Assembly (NCBI RefSeq): GCF_030252345.1
Contig: NZ_CP126980.1
Location: 3,177,501 to 3,241,500 of the forward strand
Length of the DNA: 64,000 bases
Direction of reading: 5' to 3'
DNA from: Actinoplanes oblitus
Lineage (GTDB): Bacteria; Actinomycetota; Actinomycetes; Mycobacteriales; Micromonosporaceae
The position numbers were made by a program, and so were the translations under genes. This document shows positions 26,699-36,459 of the stretch, piece by piece. The notes below the pieces were generated by a model, which saw nothing but the letters and a program-made list of their open reading frames with translations, ran no database searches and had not been told where the DNA came from. Each line of letters begins with the position of its first letter. Position 1 is the stretch's first letter.

Positions 26699-29600
26699 AT
26701 GGACGTGGAACTGACGCTGCTGACGCGGGTGCGTCATCGCGGGGTGGAGATCGGCGGGTCCCGGCTGGGTGATCTGCTCGCGCTGCTGGCCGGCGAGCCG
26801 GCGGGGTGCGACTCGGCTCGGCTGATCGCCGCGTTGTGGCCGGGGGAGCGGCCGGCGCATCCCGCGAAGGCGTTGCAGACGCTGGTCGCCCGGGCGCGGG
26901 CCCGGCTGGGTGCGGATCTGGTCAGGAGCACCCCGGCCGGATATCGGCTCGCCCTGAGCCCGGAGCGGGTGGACGCGTCGGCGGTGCTGCTCCGGGCGGC
27001 GGCCTGTGCCCGGCATGCCGGCGACGGGGAGCATGCCGCCGCGCTCGCCGAGGCCGAGGCCGGGCTCGAGCTGTTCGCGGGGGCCGAGGCGGGGCCGGCG
27101 CCGTCCGGACGGGCCGGGCCGTCGGGCGGGCCGGGGGACGGGCCGCTGGCGCGGCTGCGGGCGGCGCGGGCGGCGACCCGGCGGGAGCTGGCCAGGGCGC
27201 GGGCACTCGCCCTGGCGCGGCTGGGCCGGCCCGCCGCCGGAGCACTCGAGGAGGTGCTCGCGGAGCGGCCGCGGGACGAGGAAGTGCTGGTGGAACTGCT
27301 GCGGTGCGAGGCAGCGGCGCAGGGACCGGCGGCGGCGCTGGCGCGGTATGACGCCTATCGTCGGGGGCTCCGCGAGGAGCTGGGGGCGGAGCCGGGCGCT
27401 GCGCTGCGGGCCGTTCACCGGGAACTGCTGCTCAGCGACGCGCCGGTGGTCCGGCAGGGCCTGCGGTACGAGCCGAACGAGCTGCTCGGCCGGGACGCGG
27501 ACGTCGCCGCCGTCGCCGGGCTGCTGCGCACCCGGCGGGTGGTCTCGGTGGTCGGTGCCGGTGGTCTGGGCAAGACCCGGCTGGCCCAGGCGGTCGCCCG
27601 GCGCGCCGCGCACCGGCTGGTCTACCTGGTCGAGCTGGCCGGGGTGACCCGGGACGCCGAGGTGGCCGGCGCGGTCGCCACCGCCCTCGGCCTCGGCGGG
27701 ACGGCCGGGGCCGCCGGGATCGCCGCCGCGCTCGAACCCGGGCCGGCCCTGCTCGTGCTGGACAACTGCGAGCAGGTGATCGACGGGGTGGCCGCGCTGG
27801 TGCGGGCGCTGATCGGGCTGGCCGGTGGGCTGACCGTGCTGACCACCAGCCGGGCGCCGCTGGACCTGACGGCGGAGTCGGTCCATCAGCTGCCCGAGCT
27901 GGACCTGCCGACCACCGTGGAGCTGTTCACGCAGCGGGCCCGGGCGGCCCGGCCCGGCGCCGAGCTGCCGGCCGAGGCGGTCCGCGACCTGTGCCGGCGC
28001 CTCGACGGGCTGCCGCTGGCGGTGGAGCTGGCCGCCGCCCGGATCCGGACCATGTCCCCGGCCGAGATCGCCGGCCGGTTCGGCCTGCACCAGGGCGGCG
28101 GCCGCGACCTGCCGGAACGGCACCGCACCCTGCACGCGGTGATCGACTGGAGCTGGCACCTGCTGGAGGCGGACGGCCGAGCCGCCATGCGCGCCCTGTC
28201 GATCTTCCCGGGTGGCTTCTCCGCCGACGCCGTGCGGCACGTGCTCGCCGACGACGCGGTGGTCGCGCAGCTCGTCGACCAGTCACTGGTCAAGGTGCTG
28301 GACGGTCCGGCCGGCACCCGGTTCCGGATGCTGGAGACGGTGCGCGAGTTCAGCACCGCGCGGCGCGAGGAGGCCGGCGAGACGGAGGCCGCGACCGAGC
28401 GGTTCCTGGACTGGGCGCGGCACCTGGCGATCCGGGACGGCGGGGACTACGCGGCCGGTTTGATCGAGGCCGCCGACGAGTTGCGGGCCGAGCAGGACAA
28501 CCTGGTGCTGGCCCTGCGGCTGGGGATGGACCGGTCCGACCCGGCCACCGTGGCGGCGGCCGGGGCGCTGCTCGGGACCCTCTGGCTGACCGACTCCGAC
28601 ATCGCCCGGCTGGCGGCGCTGGCCGCCGACGTGCCGGTGGTGCTGGCCCGGTTCCGGCCCGGCCCGGCGTACGTCGAGGCCACCCGGACCACAGCGGTCT
28701 GGTGCGCGATGACCGCCTTCGTCACCCGCGGCCCGCGGCCGTTGCGGGCCCTGGCCGTCCTGCGCCGGCTGCCGCCGCCGGCGCCCGGCTCGCTGATCGG
28801 CGCCGCGCAGGCGGTGCTCGGCGCCGGCGACGTGCGGGAGCTCTACGACAGCGCGGATCCGCTGCTGGCCGGGCTGGCGTACTACGCGGGCAGCTATCGG
28901 GCCGAACACGCCAACGATCCGGCGGCGGCGCTGCTCGCCGCCCGCCGGATGCTCGCCCGGCTGGCGGACCTGGACCCGTGGCTGCGCGCACTCGCCCACG
29001 CCCGGATCGGCGAGCTGTGCCTGCAGGCCGCGCCGGGGGAGGAGGCGTTCCAGCACCTCGACATCGCACTGTCGATCATGGAGGAGCTGGGCGCCTGGTC
29101 GAGCGCGGCGCGGGCCCGCTGGGCGATCGTGCTGGCCGACCTGCAGCGGGGCGCGTTCGACCGGGCCGAGCAGGGTCTCGACCAGCTGAGTTGCGGGGTG
29201 CTGACCGAGGAGGCCGGGGCGATGCGGTTCGACCTGTGCACCCGGGCGGAGATCCGGCTGGGCCGCGGCGACGTGGCCGGCGGGCTGCGGCTGTGGCGGC
29301 AGGCGGCCGCCGGGCTGCGCGGCGACGAGGGGTTGTGGGCGAGCGAGATCCTCGCCGTGGTGGTGATCGTGCACTGCCGGCACGGGTGTTCCGGCCTGGT
29401 CGCGGACGTCGCCGAGCAGGTGGCCCGGCGGCTGCGGGCGGCGCTGCCGGTCGTCCCGGTGGCGATTTTCCGGATCTGCGGCGTCATGCTGCTGGCCACC
29501 GCGGCGTTCGCCGGGGCGGGCGGCCGCGCCGCGGAGGCCGCGCGGCTGGTCGCGGTCGCCGACCGGTTCGGCTTCTCCGGTACGTTCCGGTCGGTGCCCG

Positions 29601-29722
29601 CCGCGGCCGAGCCGGTCCGGGACGCGGATCGGCCGGCGTACACCGCCGCGGTGGCGGAGTACGCCGGCCTGGACGCCGGCGCGTTGCGGGCGGCGGCGCT
29701 GTCGCTGCTCGACGCTTCCTGA
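26699..29722 (+). CDS. AfsR-like regulator: BTAD plus NB-ARC-type ATPase plus TPR-like repeats
   Basis: The protein has 1007 residues. Residues 1-95 resemble the winged-helix DNA-binding part of SARP regulators. About 95-250 is the bacterial transcriptional activator domain, ending ALARYDAYRRGLREELG. A P-loop VVGAGGLGKTRLA lies at about 283-295 and a Walker B-type LLVLDNCEQV at about 350, followed by ARC-like helices (RLDGLPLAVELAAARIRTM). The C-terminal 450 residues look like a helical repeat. Such proteins activate secondary-metabolite or stress genes in an ATP-dependent way. It converges with a DrrAB-type exporter, a possible target. ATG 26699 follows TAGCGT by 8 nt. Confidence 0.88.
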   Translation: MDVELTLLTRVRHRGVEIGGSRLGDLLALLAGEPAGCDSARLIAALWPGERPAHPAKALQTLVARARARLGADLVRSTPAGYRLALSPERVDASAVLLRAAACARHAGDGEHAAALAEAEAGLELFAGAEAGPAPSGRAGPSGGPGDGPLARLRAARAATRRELARARALALARLGRPAAGALEEVLAERPRDEEVLVELLRCEAAAQGPAAALARYDAYRRGLREELGAEPGAALRAVHRELLLSDAPVVRQGLRYEPNELLGRDADVAAVAGLLRTRRVVSVVGAGGLGKTRLAQAVARRAAHRLVYLVELAGVTRDAEVAGAVATALGLGGTAGAAGIAAALEPGPALLVLDNCEQVIDGVAALVRALIGLAGGLTVLTTSRAPLDLTAESVHQLPELDLPTTVELFTQRARAARPGAELPAEAVRDLCRRLDGLPLAVELAAARIRTMSPAEIAGRFGLHQGGGRDLPERHRTLHAVIDWSWHLLEADGRAAMRALSIFPGGFSADAVRHVLADDAVVAQLVDQSLVKVLDGPAGTRFRMLETVREFSTARREEAGETEAATERFLDWARHLAIRDGGDYAAGLIEAADELRAEQDNLVLALRLGMDRSDPATVAAAGALLGTLWLTDSDIARLAALAADVPVVLARFRPGPAYVEATRTTAVWCAMTAFVTRGPRPLRALAVLRRLPPPAPGSLIGAAQAVLGAGDVRELYDSADPLLAGLAYYAGSYRAEHANDPAAALLAARRMLARLADLDPWLRALAHARIGELCLQAAPGEEAFQHLDIALSIMEELGAWSSAARARWAIVLADLQRGAFDRAEQGLDQLSCGVLTEEAGAMRFDLCTRAEIRLGRGDVAGGLRLWRQAAAGLRGDEGLWASEILAVVVIVHCRHGCSGLVADVAEQVARRLRAALPVVPVAIFRICGVMLLATAAFAGAGGRAAEAARLVAVADRFGFSGTFRSVPAAAEPVRDADRPAYTAAVAEYAGLDAGALRAAALSLLDAS

Positions 29723-29779
29723 GCAGCCGTCGGCCGCGTCGCTGTCCGGGGTCTCCCGGCCCGCTCTCCCGGCGCGTCG

Positions 29780-30532
29780 CTACTGGGGGTCGCGCCGGAA
29801 CAGCAGGCGCGCCCACAGGTAGCCGGCGGTCGCCAGGATCAGGCACCAGCCGGTCGCGAGCAGGCCGGTGGCGCCGATCGCGGTGCCGAGCAGCAGGCCG
29901 CGCAGGCTGTCGATGATCGGCGTGAACGGCTCGTGCGCGGCGAACCAGCGGACCGTGCCGGACATCGTCTCCGGCCGCACGAAGGCGCTGCTCAGGAACG
30001 GCAGCAGCTGGGTGATCAGGGTGAACGGGGTGGTGCCCTCGGCGGTCTTCGCGGCCAGGCCGACCGCCACGCCGAGCCAGGTCATCGCGACGGTGAGCAG
30101 GGTCAGCACGCCGGCCGCGGCGAGCCAGCGGGCCGGGTCGCCGGTCGGCCGGAAGCCCAGGGCCAGCGCGACCAGGACGACCAGCACGGCGCTGAGCAGG
30201 GTGCGCACCGTGGAGCCGAGGACGTGCCCGGTCAGCACCGAGGCGCGGGAGATGGCCATGGTGCGGAACCGGTTGATGATCCCCTTGGTCATGTCCCGGT
30301 TGACGGCGAGCGCCGTGGTCGTCGAGCCGTACCCGACGGTCATCAGCAGGACCCCGGCGACCAGGTAGTCGATGTAGTCGTCGTCGGACATGCCGGCGCT
30401 CAGCGTGCCGCCGAGGACGCCGACGAAGAGCAGCAGCAGGACGACCGGCATGGCGACGGTCATGATGATCGCGCCGGGGTTGCGGGAGGTGTGCCTGACG
30501 GTACGCCGCAGCATGGTCATCGCGTCTCTCAT
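29780..30532 (-). CDS. ABC-2 type permease (DrrB-like)
   Basis: The protein has 250 residues with six predicted helices, beginning RNPGAIIMTVAMPVVLLLLF and including VTWLG-type and TPFTLITQLLPFLSSAFVRPETM segments characteristic of the DrrB group, with an FxxxLxxxSSAFVPxxxM-like signature. It pairs with the ATP-binding protein just upstream through an ATGA overlap. Together they should form an exporter of the daunorubicin-resistance type, though the true substrate is unknown. The frame is open upstream, but the coupled start 30532 is well supported. Confidence 0.9.
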   Translation of the reverse strand: MRDAMTMLRRTVRHTSRNPGAIIMTVAMPVVLLLLFVGVLGGTLSAGMSDDDYIDYLVAGVLLMTVGYGSTTTALAVNRDMTKGIINRFRTMAISRASVLTGHVLGSTVRTLLSAVLVVLVALALGFRPTGDPARWLAAAGVLTLLTVAMTWLGVAVGLAAKTAEGTTPFTLITQLLPFLSSAFVRPETMSGTVRWFAAHEPFTPIIDSLRGLLLGTAIGATGLLATGWCLILATAGYLWARLLFRRDPQ

Positions 30533-31452
30533 CGCGCGGCCTCCGCCCGCTGCCCGGTCAGCGTCAGGAACACGTCCTCCAGGTCGGGCGAGCGCATCGA
30601 CAACTCCTCCGCCTCGATCCCGGCCCGGTCCAGCCGCTCCAGCAGCTCGCGGGGCCGCGCCGCGGGCACCCGCAGCGACAGGTCCTCGTCGTCCGGGACG
30701 CCCTCCGGGAAGAGTGCCGCGGCGGTGCCGAGCGTTCCGGCGTCGGCGAAGCGCAGGCGCACGTGGCCGCCCGGCACCCGGCGCTTGAGCTCGGCGGGTG
30801 TGCCGGCCGCGACGATCCGGCCGCCGTCGAGCAGCGCCACCCGGTCGGCGAGGTGGTCCGCCTCCGCCAGGTACTGCGTGGTCAGGACGACGGTGACCCC
30901 GTCCGCCAGCAGGTCCCGCACGATCTGCCACATCATCCGGCGGCTGCGCGGGTCCAGCCCGGTGGTCGGCTCGTCCAGGAAGATCAGCCGCGGCCGCCCG
31001 ATCAGCGTCATCGCCAGGTCCAGCCGCCGCCGCATCCCGCCGGAGTAGGTGGCAGCGGTCTTGCCCGCCGCCTCGGCCAGGTCGAACCGGTCGAGCAGCC
31101 CGGCGACGCTCCGCTGCCGGCCGGCCCGGTCCAGGTGGTGCAGGTCGGCCATCAGCTCCAGGTTCTCCGCGCCGGTCAGCAGGTCGTCGACGGCCGAGAA
31201 CTGCCCGGTCACCCCGATCATCGCGCGGATCGCCTCGGGCTCGCGGCGCAGGTCGTGCCCGCCGATGGTCACCTGCCCGCCGTCGAACCCGATCAGCGTG
31301 GACAGGATCCGCACCGCCGTGGTCTTGCCCGCCCCGTTCGGCCCGAGCAGCGCGAACGTCGTGCCCTCCGGTACCTCGAAGCCGATCCCGTCGAGCACCG
31401 TCCGCTCGCCGAACGACTTCCGCAGCCCGCTGACCGCGATCGTCATGGTCAT
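30529..31452 (-). CDS. ABC transporter ATP-binding protein (DrrA-like)
   Basis: The protein has 307 residues. The Walker A is LLGPNGAGKTTAVRIL, the Q-loop GVTGQFSAVDDLLTGAENL, the signature YSGGMRRRLDLAMTLIG and Walker B LIFLDEPTTGLDPRSR. The GQFSAVDDLLTG segment and the roughly 80-residue C-terminal extension, ending in a DLEDVFLTLTG motif, mark the DrrA group of drug exporters. It energises the permease encoded directly downstream. The start is ATG 31452 or, with better spacing to GAGAGGGG, ATG 31446 two codons later. Confidence 0.94.
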   Translation of the reverse strand: MTMTIAVSGLRKSFGERTVLDGIGFEVPEGTTFALLGPNGAGKTTAVRILSTLIGFDGGQVTIGGHDLRREPEAIRAMIGVTGQFSAVDDLLTGAENLELMADLHHLDRAGRQRSVAGLLDRFDLAEAAGKTAATYSGGMRRRLDLAMTLIGRPRLIFLDEPTTGLDPRSRRMMWQIVRDLLADGVTVVLTTQYLAEADHLADRVALLDGGRIVAAGTPAELKRRVPGGHVRLRFADAGTLGTAAALFPEGVPDDEDLSLRVPAARPRELLERLDRAGIEAEELSMRSPDLEDVFLTLTGQRAEAAR

Positions 31453-31652
31453 CCCCTCTCACCGTGGTGGCGAGGGACAGCGTGCGCGGGCCCGGCTTCA
31501 GCGCGGTGTCATCGTGGCTTCACCCCGGTGTCGCGGCGGGCGGGCAGCTCGCTGAGCGCGGTGCCGGCCCGGGCGCGGTCCCCGCGGCGGGCCGGAAATC
31601 GAGTACCGTCACGTCCCGTCGTCGGGGGACGGACGAGAGGGGGCGGTCGCTC

Positions 31653-32072
31653 GTGGCGAGTTCATCGCCGGATCTGACCTACGCACACCCGGACGGGGTA
31701 CGGATCTCGCCGGTGGTGAGTCCGTTCGGACGGCTGATGGCGCAGCTCTTCGACCTGGTGCTGTTCGTCGGCACGCTCGGTGTCGGGTGGCTGGTCTGGG
31801 CGTTGCGGGTGTTCGGCCGGGGGCAGACGCCGGGACGCCAGCTGCTCGGGCACGCGGTCGCCGACGTGCGGACCGGGCGGCCGGTCGGGTTCGGGCGGAT
31901 GCTGGTGCGGGAGGTGCTGGTGAAGTGGGTGCTGGGCGGCGCGCTCGGCGTGCTGACGCTGGGGCTCTACCCGGTCGCCGACGTGCTCTTCGTCTTCGGG
32001 GACCGGCAGCGGACGCTGCATGACCGGACGGCCGGGACCATCGTCGTACACAAATGGGGTCTTGATCTCTGA
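31653..32072 (+). CDS. RDD-family membrane protein
   Basis: The protein has 139 residues. Two to three hydrophobic helices (LFDLVLFVGTLGVGWLVWAL and VLGGALGVLTLGLYPVADVLF) flank the RDD hallmark segment GRGQTPGRQLLGHAVADVRTG. The closing RQRTLHDRTAGTIVV is also typical. The first Arg-Asp motif near the N terminus is only partly kept. The function of RDD proteins is mostly unknown; some are implicated in sodium/proton exchange. GTG 31653 was chosen because GAGAGGGGG lies upstream. Confidence 0.82.
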   Translation: MASSSPDLTYAHPDGVRISPVVSPFGRLMAQLFDLVLFVGTLGVGWLVWALRVFGRGQTPGRQLLGHAVADVRTGRPVGFGRMLVREVLVKWVLGGALGVLTLGLYPVADVLFVFGDRQRTLHDRTAGTIVVHKWGLDL

Positions 32073-32196
32073 TCGGTGAGAACCGCAGGTCAGAGACGAT
32101 TGTCACTCCGGTTCGGCGGGGACCGGGCGCAGCGGCTATCGTCACGCGCCATACCCGGGTGACACGCCCGCCAGAAATAGGGAAGTGACAGACGTC

Positions 32197-32925
32197 ATGA
32201 AGGCTGTCCGCCGCGCCGGCCTGGCCGCGCTCACCATCACCGCCGCCCTGCTCGCCGGCTGCGGCAACGGCGACAAGACCGACACCAAGGCCCCGGCGGC
32301 CGCCGGCAACGGTGTCGCCGACGCGGAGCCCGCCGCGATCCTGGACAAGGCCAGGACCGCGCTCAAGGCGGCGAAGTCCTTCCACGTCAAGGGCGCGATG
32401 AGCGAGAACGGCGAGGTCACCCAGATCGACCTCAAGGTGGCCGGCGCCGACGTGGTGGGCACCGTCGCGTTCAGCGGGGCGAAACTGGAGATGCTCGCCG
32501 TCGGCGGCACCCGTTACGTCCGGCCGGACGAGGCGTTCTGGACGATGATCGACTCGTCGGGCAAGACGGCGAAGCTGATGAAGCAGGCCGTCGGCGACAA
32601 GTGGATCAAGCCGGCCGCCGGCGACGCCAGCCTGGGCTCGTTCTTCTTCGGCGCGTCCGACATCGAGGAGATGCTGACGCCCGGTGGCACGGTGACCAAG
32701 GGCGAGGCCAAGACCGTCGACGGCGTGCCGGCGATCGGCCTGGTCGACAGCGCCGACACCAAGACCGTGCTGTACGTCGCCACCACCGGTGAGCCGTACC
32801 CGGTCAAGATGGAGCGCCCGGCGCCGGAGGGCCTGAGCTTCAGCGAGTTCAACCAGACCTTCGCCGACCTCAAGGCGCCGCCGGCGGCCGAGGTCGTCGA
32901 TCAGGCCTCGCTCAAGAAGAAGTAA
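32197..32925 (+). CDS. secreted lipoprotein, LppX/LprG-like
   Basis: The protein has 242 residues. The signal peptide ends in lipobox LLAGC at about residues 17-21, so a lipid-modified surface protein is expected. The body contains LDKARTALKAAKSFHVKGAM and the closing KMERPAPEGLSFSEFNQTF, a layout similar to the half-barrel LppX/LprAFG lipoproteins that carry lipids across the mycobacterial cell wall. I infer a related lipid-binding role with moderate confidence. ATG 32197 has AGGGAAG 11 nt upstream; a GTG at 32185 overlaps that site and is less likely. Confidence 0.8.
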   Translation: MKAVRRAGLAALTITAALLAGCGNGDKTDTKAPAAAGNGVADAEPAAILDKARTALKAAKSFHVKGAMSENGEVTQIDLKVAGADVVGTVAFSGAKLEMLAVGGTRYVRPDEAFWTMIDSSGKTAKLMKQAVGDKWIKPAAGDASLGSFFFGASDIEEMLTPGGTVTKGEAKTVDGVPAIGLVDSADTKTVLYVATTGEPYPVKMERPAPEGLSFSEFNQTFADLKAPPAAEVVDQASLKKK

Positions 32926-33005
32926 CAGCGGCGTGCACCTCGGGGGCGCCCGGTCCCGGACCGGCTCGCGTCTCCGGGAGCACCTCGCGGACGACCGGAG
33001 GCGCG

Positions 33006-33317
33006 TCAGTCCGAGGGCAGCAGCGGGCGCATGAAGGTGCGCTCGTAGCGGATGACGCAGCCGGACTCGTCGCGGATGCGGTCGGCGGCGATGAACTCCG
33101 GGTCGGTGCCGAACCGGGCACGGTACCGCTCGTAGGCGGCCAGGCTGGGGAAGCTGAACAGCGCCTCGGCCCGGTCGCTGGCCCCCTCGGCCGGCAGGAA
33201 GTAGCCGTGGTGGATGCCGCCGTGGTCGCCGACCAGGCGGATCCACTCGCGGGCGAAGCGCTCGAACGCGTCGATCTGCCGGGGATCGATCGTGTAGTGC
33301 AGCACGCAGGTGATCAC
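33006..33317 (-). CDS. NIPSNAP-family protein
   Basis: The protein has 103 residues: VITCVLHYTIDPRQIDAFERFAREWI, then GGIHHGYFLPAEGASDRAEALFSFPSLAAYERYRARF. This is the ferredoxin-like dimeric fold of NIPSNAP proteins, whose biochemical function is unclear. The GTG start overlaps the globin stop in GTGA, so the two genes are co-translated. Pairing with a globin suggests a haem- or redox-related role, but this is only inference from context. Confidence 0.85.
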   Translation of the reverse strand: MITCVLHYTIDPRQIDAFERFAREWIRLVGDHGGIHHGYFLPAEGASDRAEALFSFPSLAAYERYRARFGTDPEFIAADRIRDESGCVIRYERTFMRPLLPSD

Positions 33318-33766
33318 CGGGCCATTGAACCCGACCACGACCAGCGCGGCATCCCGGCCGTCTCGGGAACCGTGGCCGTGGTGGGGAAGACGGTGGCGAC
33401 CTCGGTGGTGGCGCAGTGCATGTAGTCGTGCAGCGCCGCCCGCAGCTCCGGATCGTCGGGCAGGGCGTGCGCCACCGCCTCGTCGAACACCTCGGCGAAC
33501 CGTCGTGAGAACGGGTTCTCGTCGCACTGGTTGGCGTGCACCCGCAGCATCGCGAGGTGCCCGCCGAACCGCTCCGAGTAGACCGGCGGGCCGCCGAGCA
33601 CCTCACCCCAGTAGTCGGCCAGCCGCTGGACGTGCTCCGGGTTGCCGACGTGCGAGAACGGGTGCTCCAGGACCGGGTCGGCCAGGCAGCGGGCGTGGAA
33701 GTCGGTGGCCAGGGCGAGCATCGCCGGCGCTCCGCCGGCGGCTTCGAAAAGCGTGGGGCGCTCCAT
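33314..33766 (-). CDS. group 2-like truncated haemoglobin
   Basis: The protein has 150 residues. The actinobacterial globin pattern is clear: LFEAAGGAPAMLALATDFH, LADYWGEVLGGPPVYSERFGG, the presumed proximal-His region AMLRVHANQ, LHDYMHCATTEVATVFP and the closing MPRWSW. It binds haem and oxygen or nitric oxide. ATG 33766 is preceded by GAGGTG, and by CATGAT at a 6-nt distance, so either a weak ribosome site or leaderless start applies. It is translationally coupled to the NIPSNAP gene. Confidence 0.88.
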   Translation of the reverse strand: MERPTLFEAAGGAPAMLALATDFHARCLADPVLEHPFSHVGNPEHVQRLADYWGEVLGGPPVYSERFGGHLAMLRVHANQCDENPFSRRFAEVFDEAVAHALPDDPELRAALHDYMHCATTEVATVFPTTATVPETAGMPRWSWSGSMAR

Positions 33767-33819
33767 CACCTCATCATGGCAGGCCGGCGGCCCCCGGGAA
33801 GGGGGGCAAAGTCAGACGT

Positions 33820-35121
33820 ATGGGGCGAGCCGCGCCGGGTAACCCTCGGCAGGTGATCCGGTACGGGGACGAGGTGGCGTCGATCGCCAGGGAGCTGCAC
33901 GACCCGGGCGACCTGGAGATCCTGCTCGACCGCGCGGACTCCGCGCGGGTCGTCATGATCGGTGAGGCCACCCACGGCACGCACGAGTTCTACGCCTGGC
34001 GGTCCGCGCTCACCCAGCGGCTGATCACCGAGCGGGGCTTCTCCTTCGTCGCCGTGGAGGGCGACTGGCCGGACTGCGACCGGGTGGACGCCGCGGTCCG
34101 CGGCGAACCCGGCGCGCCCGGCGACCCGCGGTCCGCACTGATCCGGTACGACCGCTGGCCCACCTGGATGTGGGCGAACGAGGAGGTCGTCGACTTCACC
34201 CGCTGGCTGCACGGGCACAACGCGGTGCTCCCCGAGGGCGACCGGGTCGGCTTCCACGGCCTGGACGTCTACTCGCTGTGGCAGTCGATGCGCGAGATCC
34301 TCACCTGGCTGCGCGAACACGACCCGGACCTGGTCCCGGTCGCGCTGGACGCCTACCGCTGTTTCGAGCCGTTCGGCGAGGACCCGAACGCGTACGGCTG
34401 GGCCACCCAGTTCGTCAACGCCACCTGCGAGGACAAGGTCGTCCGACTGCTCGCCGAGCTGCGCGGCGCCGACTTCGGGGTGTGGCAGAACGCCGCGGTG
34501 GTGGCCGGCGCGGAGAACTACTACCGGACCATGGTGCGTGGCGGCCCGGAGTCCTGGAACGGCCGCGACCGGCACATGGACGAGACCCTGGACCGGTTGC
34601 TCACCCACTACGGCCCGGCGGCCAAGGCGGTGGTCTGGGCACACAACACGCACGTCGGCGACGCCCGCGCCACCGACCAGGCCGACCACGGCGAGGTGAC
34701 CCTGGGGCAGCTGGCCCGTGACCGGTTCGGCTGGGACGAGGTGCTGCTGGTCGGCATGGGCTCCTATCGCGGCAGCGTGGTGGCCGGCCCGCAGTGGGGT
34801 GCCCCGATGGAGGCGATGCCGGTGCCGCCCGGCCGGCCCGGCTCGCTGGAGGAGATCCTGCACCTGACCGCGCCGGAGCGGTCGCTGTTCGTCTTCCCGG
34901 CCGGCGACGACGCGCCGGACCTGCTCACCACGGTGCTGCCGCACCGGGCGATCGGGGTGGTCTACCGCCCGGAGCGGGAGCGCTGGTCGAACTACGTCCC
35001 GACGGTGCTCGGCGACCGGTACGACGCGTTCCTGTTCTTCGACGAGTCGCACGCGCTGCGGCCGCTGCACACCCTGCGGGTCGATACGCACGAGCCGGAG
35101 ACGTATCCGAGCGGTGTGTAA
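33820..35121 (+). CDS. erythromycin esterase-like protein
   Basis: The protein has about 430 residues. Family signatures are VVMIGEATHGTHEFYAWRSA near the N terminus, VAVEGDWPDCDRVDAAV, GFHGLDVYSLWQSM and VVWAHNTHVGDA, which hold the Glu and His residues of the active site. Characterised members open macrolide lactones or act on other esters; most chromosomal copies, like this one, have an unknown substrate. It is divergent from the globin pair. ATG 33820 has a G-run 13 nt upstream; GTG 33853 is a plausible alternative start that removes 11 atypical residues. Confidence 0.88.
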   Translation: MGRAAPGNPRQVIRYGDEVASIARELHDPGDLEILLDRADSARVVMIGEATHGTHEFYAWRSALTQRLITERGFSFVAVEGDWPDCDRVDAAVRGEPGAPGDPRSALIRYDRWPTWMWANEEVVDFTRWLHGHNAVLPEGDRVGFHGLDVYSLWQSMREILTWLREHDPDLVPVALDAYRCFEPFGEDPNAYGWATQFVNATCEDKVVRLLAELRGADFGVWQNAAVVAGAENYYRTMVRGGPESWNGRDRHMDETLDRLLTHYGPAAKAVVWAHNTHVGDARATDQADHGEVTLGQLARDRFGWDEVLLVGMGSYRGSVVAGPQWGAPMEAMPVPPGRPGSLEEILHLTAPERSLFVFPAGDDAPDLLTTVLPHRAIGVVYRPERERWSNYVPTVLGDRYDAFLFFDESHALRPLHTLRVDTHEPETYPSGV

Positions 35122-35310
35122 TCACAATTGAAGAGGCGATTAAATCGATCTTTACAATGGCGCCCGCCCATCAGCCTAGTGACGTGCGCCGATGAATGAT
35201 CGTTTCGGATGCCTGGCCAGGGATTGGTCCCCTTCCGACTGTTATCCGAATTACGCTGAGCCATCAGCAGCCGATCATCCACATCGGAGCTTTTCGGAAC
35301 TGGGGTGTCC

Positions 35311-36429
35311 ATGAACACAATCGTCCGCCCGATTCTGGCCGCGTTCCTCAGCGCTGCCGGGGTCCTCGCCGCGACCGCCCAACCGGCGATCGCCGAACCC
35401 GCGGCCGCGGCTGTCGCGCCAGGCATCGTGCTGACCAGCTCTCCCGCCACCCTCCCGGCCGAGCTGTCCGCGCTGGCGACCGGAAAACGCATCCAGTACA
35501 CCTCCACCTCGATCACCGGCAGCACCATCACCTCGACCGGGCTGGTCCTCACCCCGAGGTCCGGCAAGAAGAACAAGGTGGTCGCCTGGGCGCACGGCAC
35601 CACCGGGCTGGCCGACCAGTGCGCGCCCTCGACCAACCAGGCGGTCTTCTGGGAGGAGGCGCGGATCGCGGTGGCCGAGCTGCTCAGCCGGGGCTGGACG
35701 GTGGCCGCGACCGATTACGCCGGCCTGGGCACCGTGCTGCCGCACCCGTACCTGATCGGGGCCAGCGAGGGCCGGGCGATCATCGACAGCGTCAAGGCGG
35801 CCCGCAACCTGGACCCGGCGCTGAGCACGCAGTACGCGATCGACGGGCACTCGCAGGGCGGCCAGGGCGCGCTCTTCGCCAGCCAGCTGGCCCCGGCCTA
35901 CGACGGGAACCTGGTGCTCAAGGGCACCTCGTCGATCGCCCCGGTCTCGAACACCGACACCATCGTGCCGCTGATCCCCGGCACCCCCGGGCAGGGTTAC
36001 CTGGTCATGGCCCTGTTCGGCCTGGCCACCGTCGACTCCTCGGTGCAGCCGCTGAACATCCTGGCCGCACCGGCCAAGGCGCGGCTGGGCGTGCTCAGCT
36101 CCGGCTGCCTCAACGAGATCCTCGCCGCGTACCAGGACCTGACCGCTACCGACCTGGTGGTCGGCGGCACCGTGCCGGACGCGGTGCTCGCCAAGTTCGC
36201 CCAGTACGACAACCCGGCGCAGACCGCGCCGAGCGCCCCGATCCTCGTGGTGCAGGGCACCGACGACGACGCGGTGCCGTACTTCGTCACCGCGGACCTG
36301 CTGATCCCGCAGCTGCAGGCGTACAGCCAGCCGGTCACCTTCGTGCCGATCGCGGGCGCCACCCACGACACCTCGGTCATCCAGTCCGCCGACCTGGTCG
36401 CCGACTGGATCGCGGCCCGCTTCGCCTGA
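35311..36429 (+). CDS. secreted lipase/alpha-beta hydrolase
   Basis: The protein has 372 residues. A Sec signal peptide (ILAAFLSAAGVLAATAQPAIA) is followed by an alpha/beta hydrolase of the secretory-lipase group: VVAWAHGTTGLADQCAPS, the nucleophile elbow DGHSQGGQGALFA, VVQGTDDDAVPY with the acid Asp, and GATHDT with the catalytic His. It should hydrolyse extracellular esters or triglycerides. ATG 35311 was chosen over GTG 35305. The upstream 180 nt are AT-richer than average and may contain the promoter. A strong 24-bp hairpin follows the stop. Confidence 0.88.
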   Translation: MNTIVRPILAAFLSAAGVLAATAQPAIAEPAAAAVAPGIVLTSSPATLPAELSALATGKRIQYTSTSITGSTITSTGLVLTPRSGKKNKVVAWAHGTTGLADQCAPSTNQAVFWEEARIAVAELLSRGWTVAATDYAGLGTVLPHPYLIGASEGRAIIDSVKAARNLDPALSTQYAIDGHSQGGQGALFASQLAPAYDGNLVLKGTSSIAPVSNTDTIVPLIPGTPGQGYLVMALFGLATVDSSVQPLNILAAPAKARLGVLSSGCLNEILAAYQDLTATDLVVGGTVPDAVLAKFAQYDNPAQTAPSAPILVVQGTDDDAVPYFVTADLLIPQLQAYSQPVTFVPIAGATHDTSVIQSADLVADWIAARFA

Positions 36430-36459
36430 CGGTCCGGCGGCCGGTCCGGCGCCGAGCGA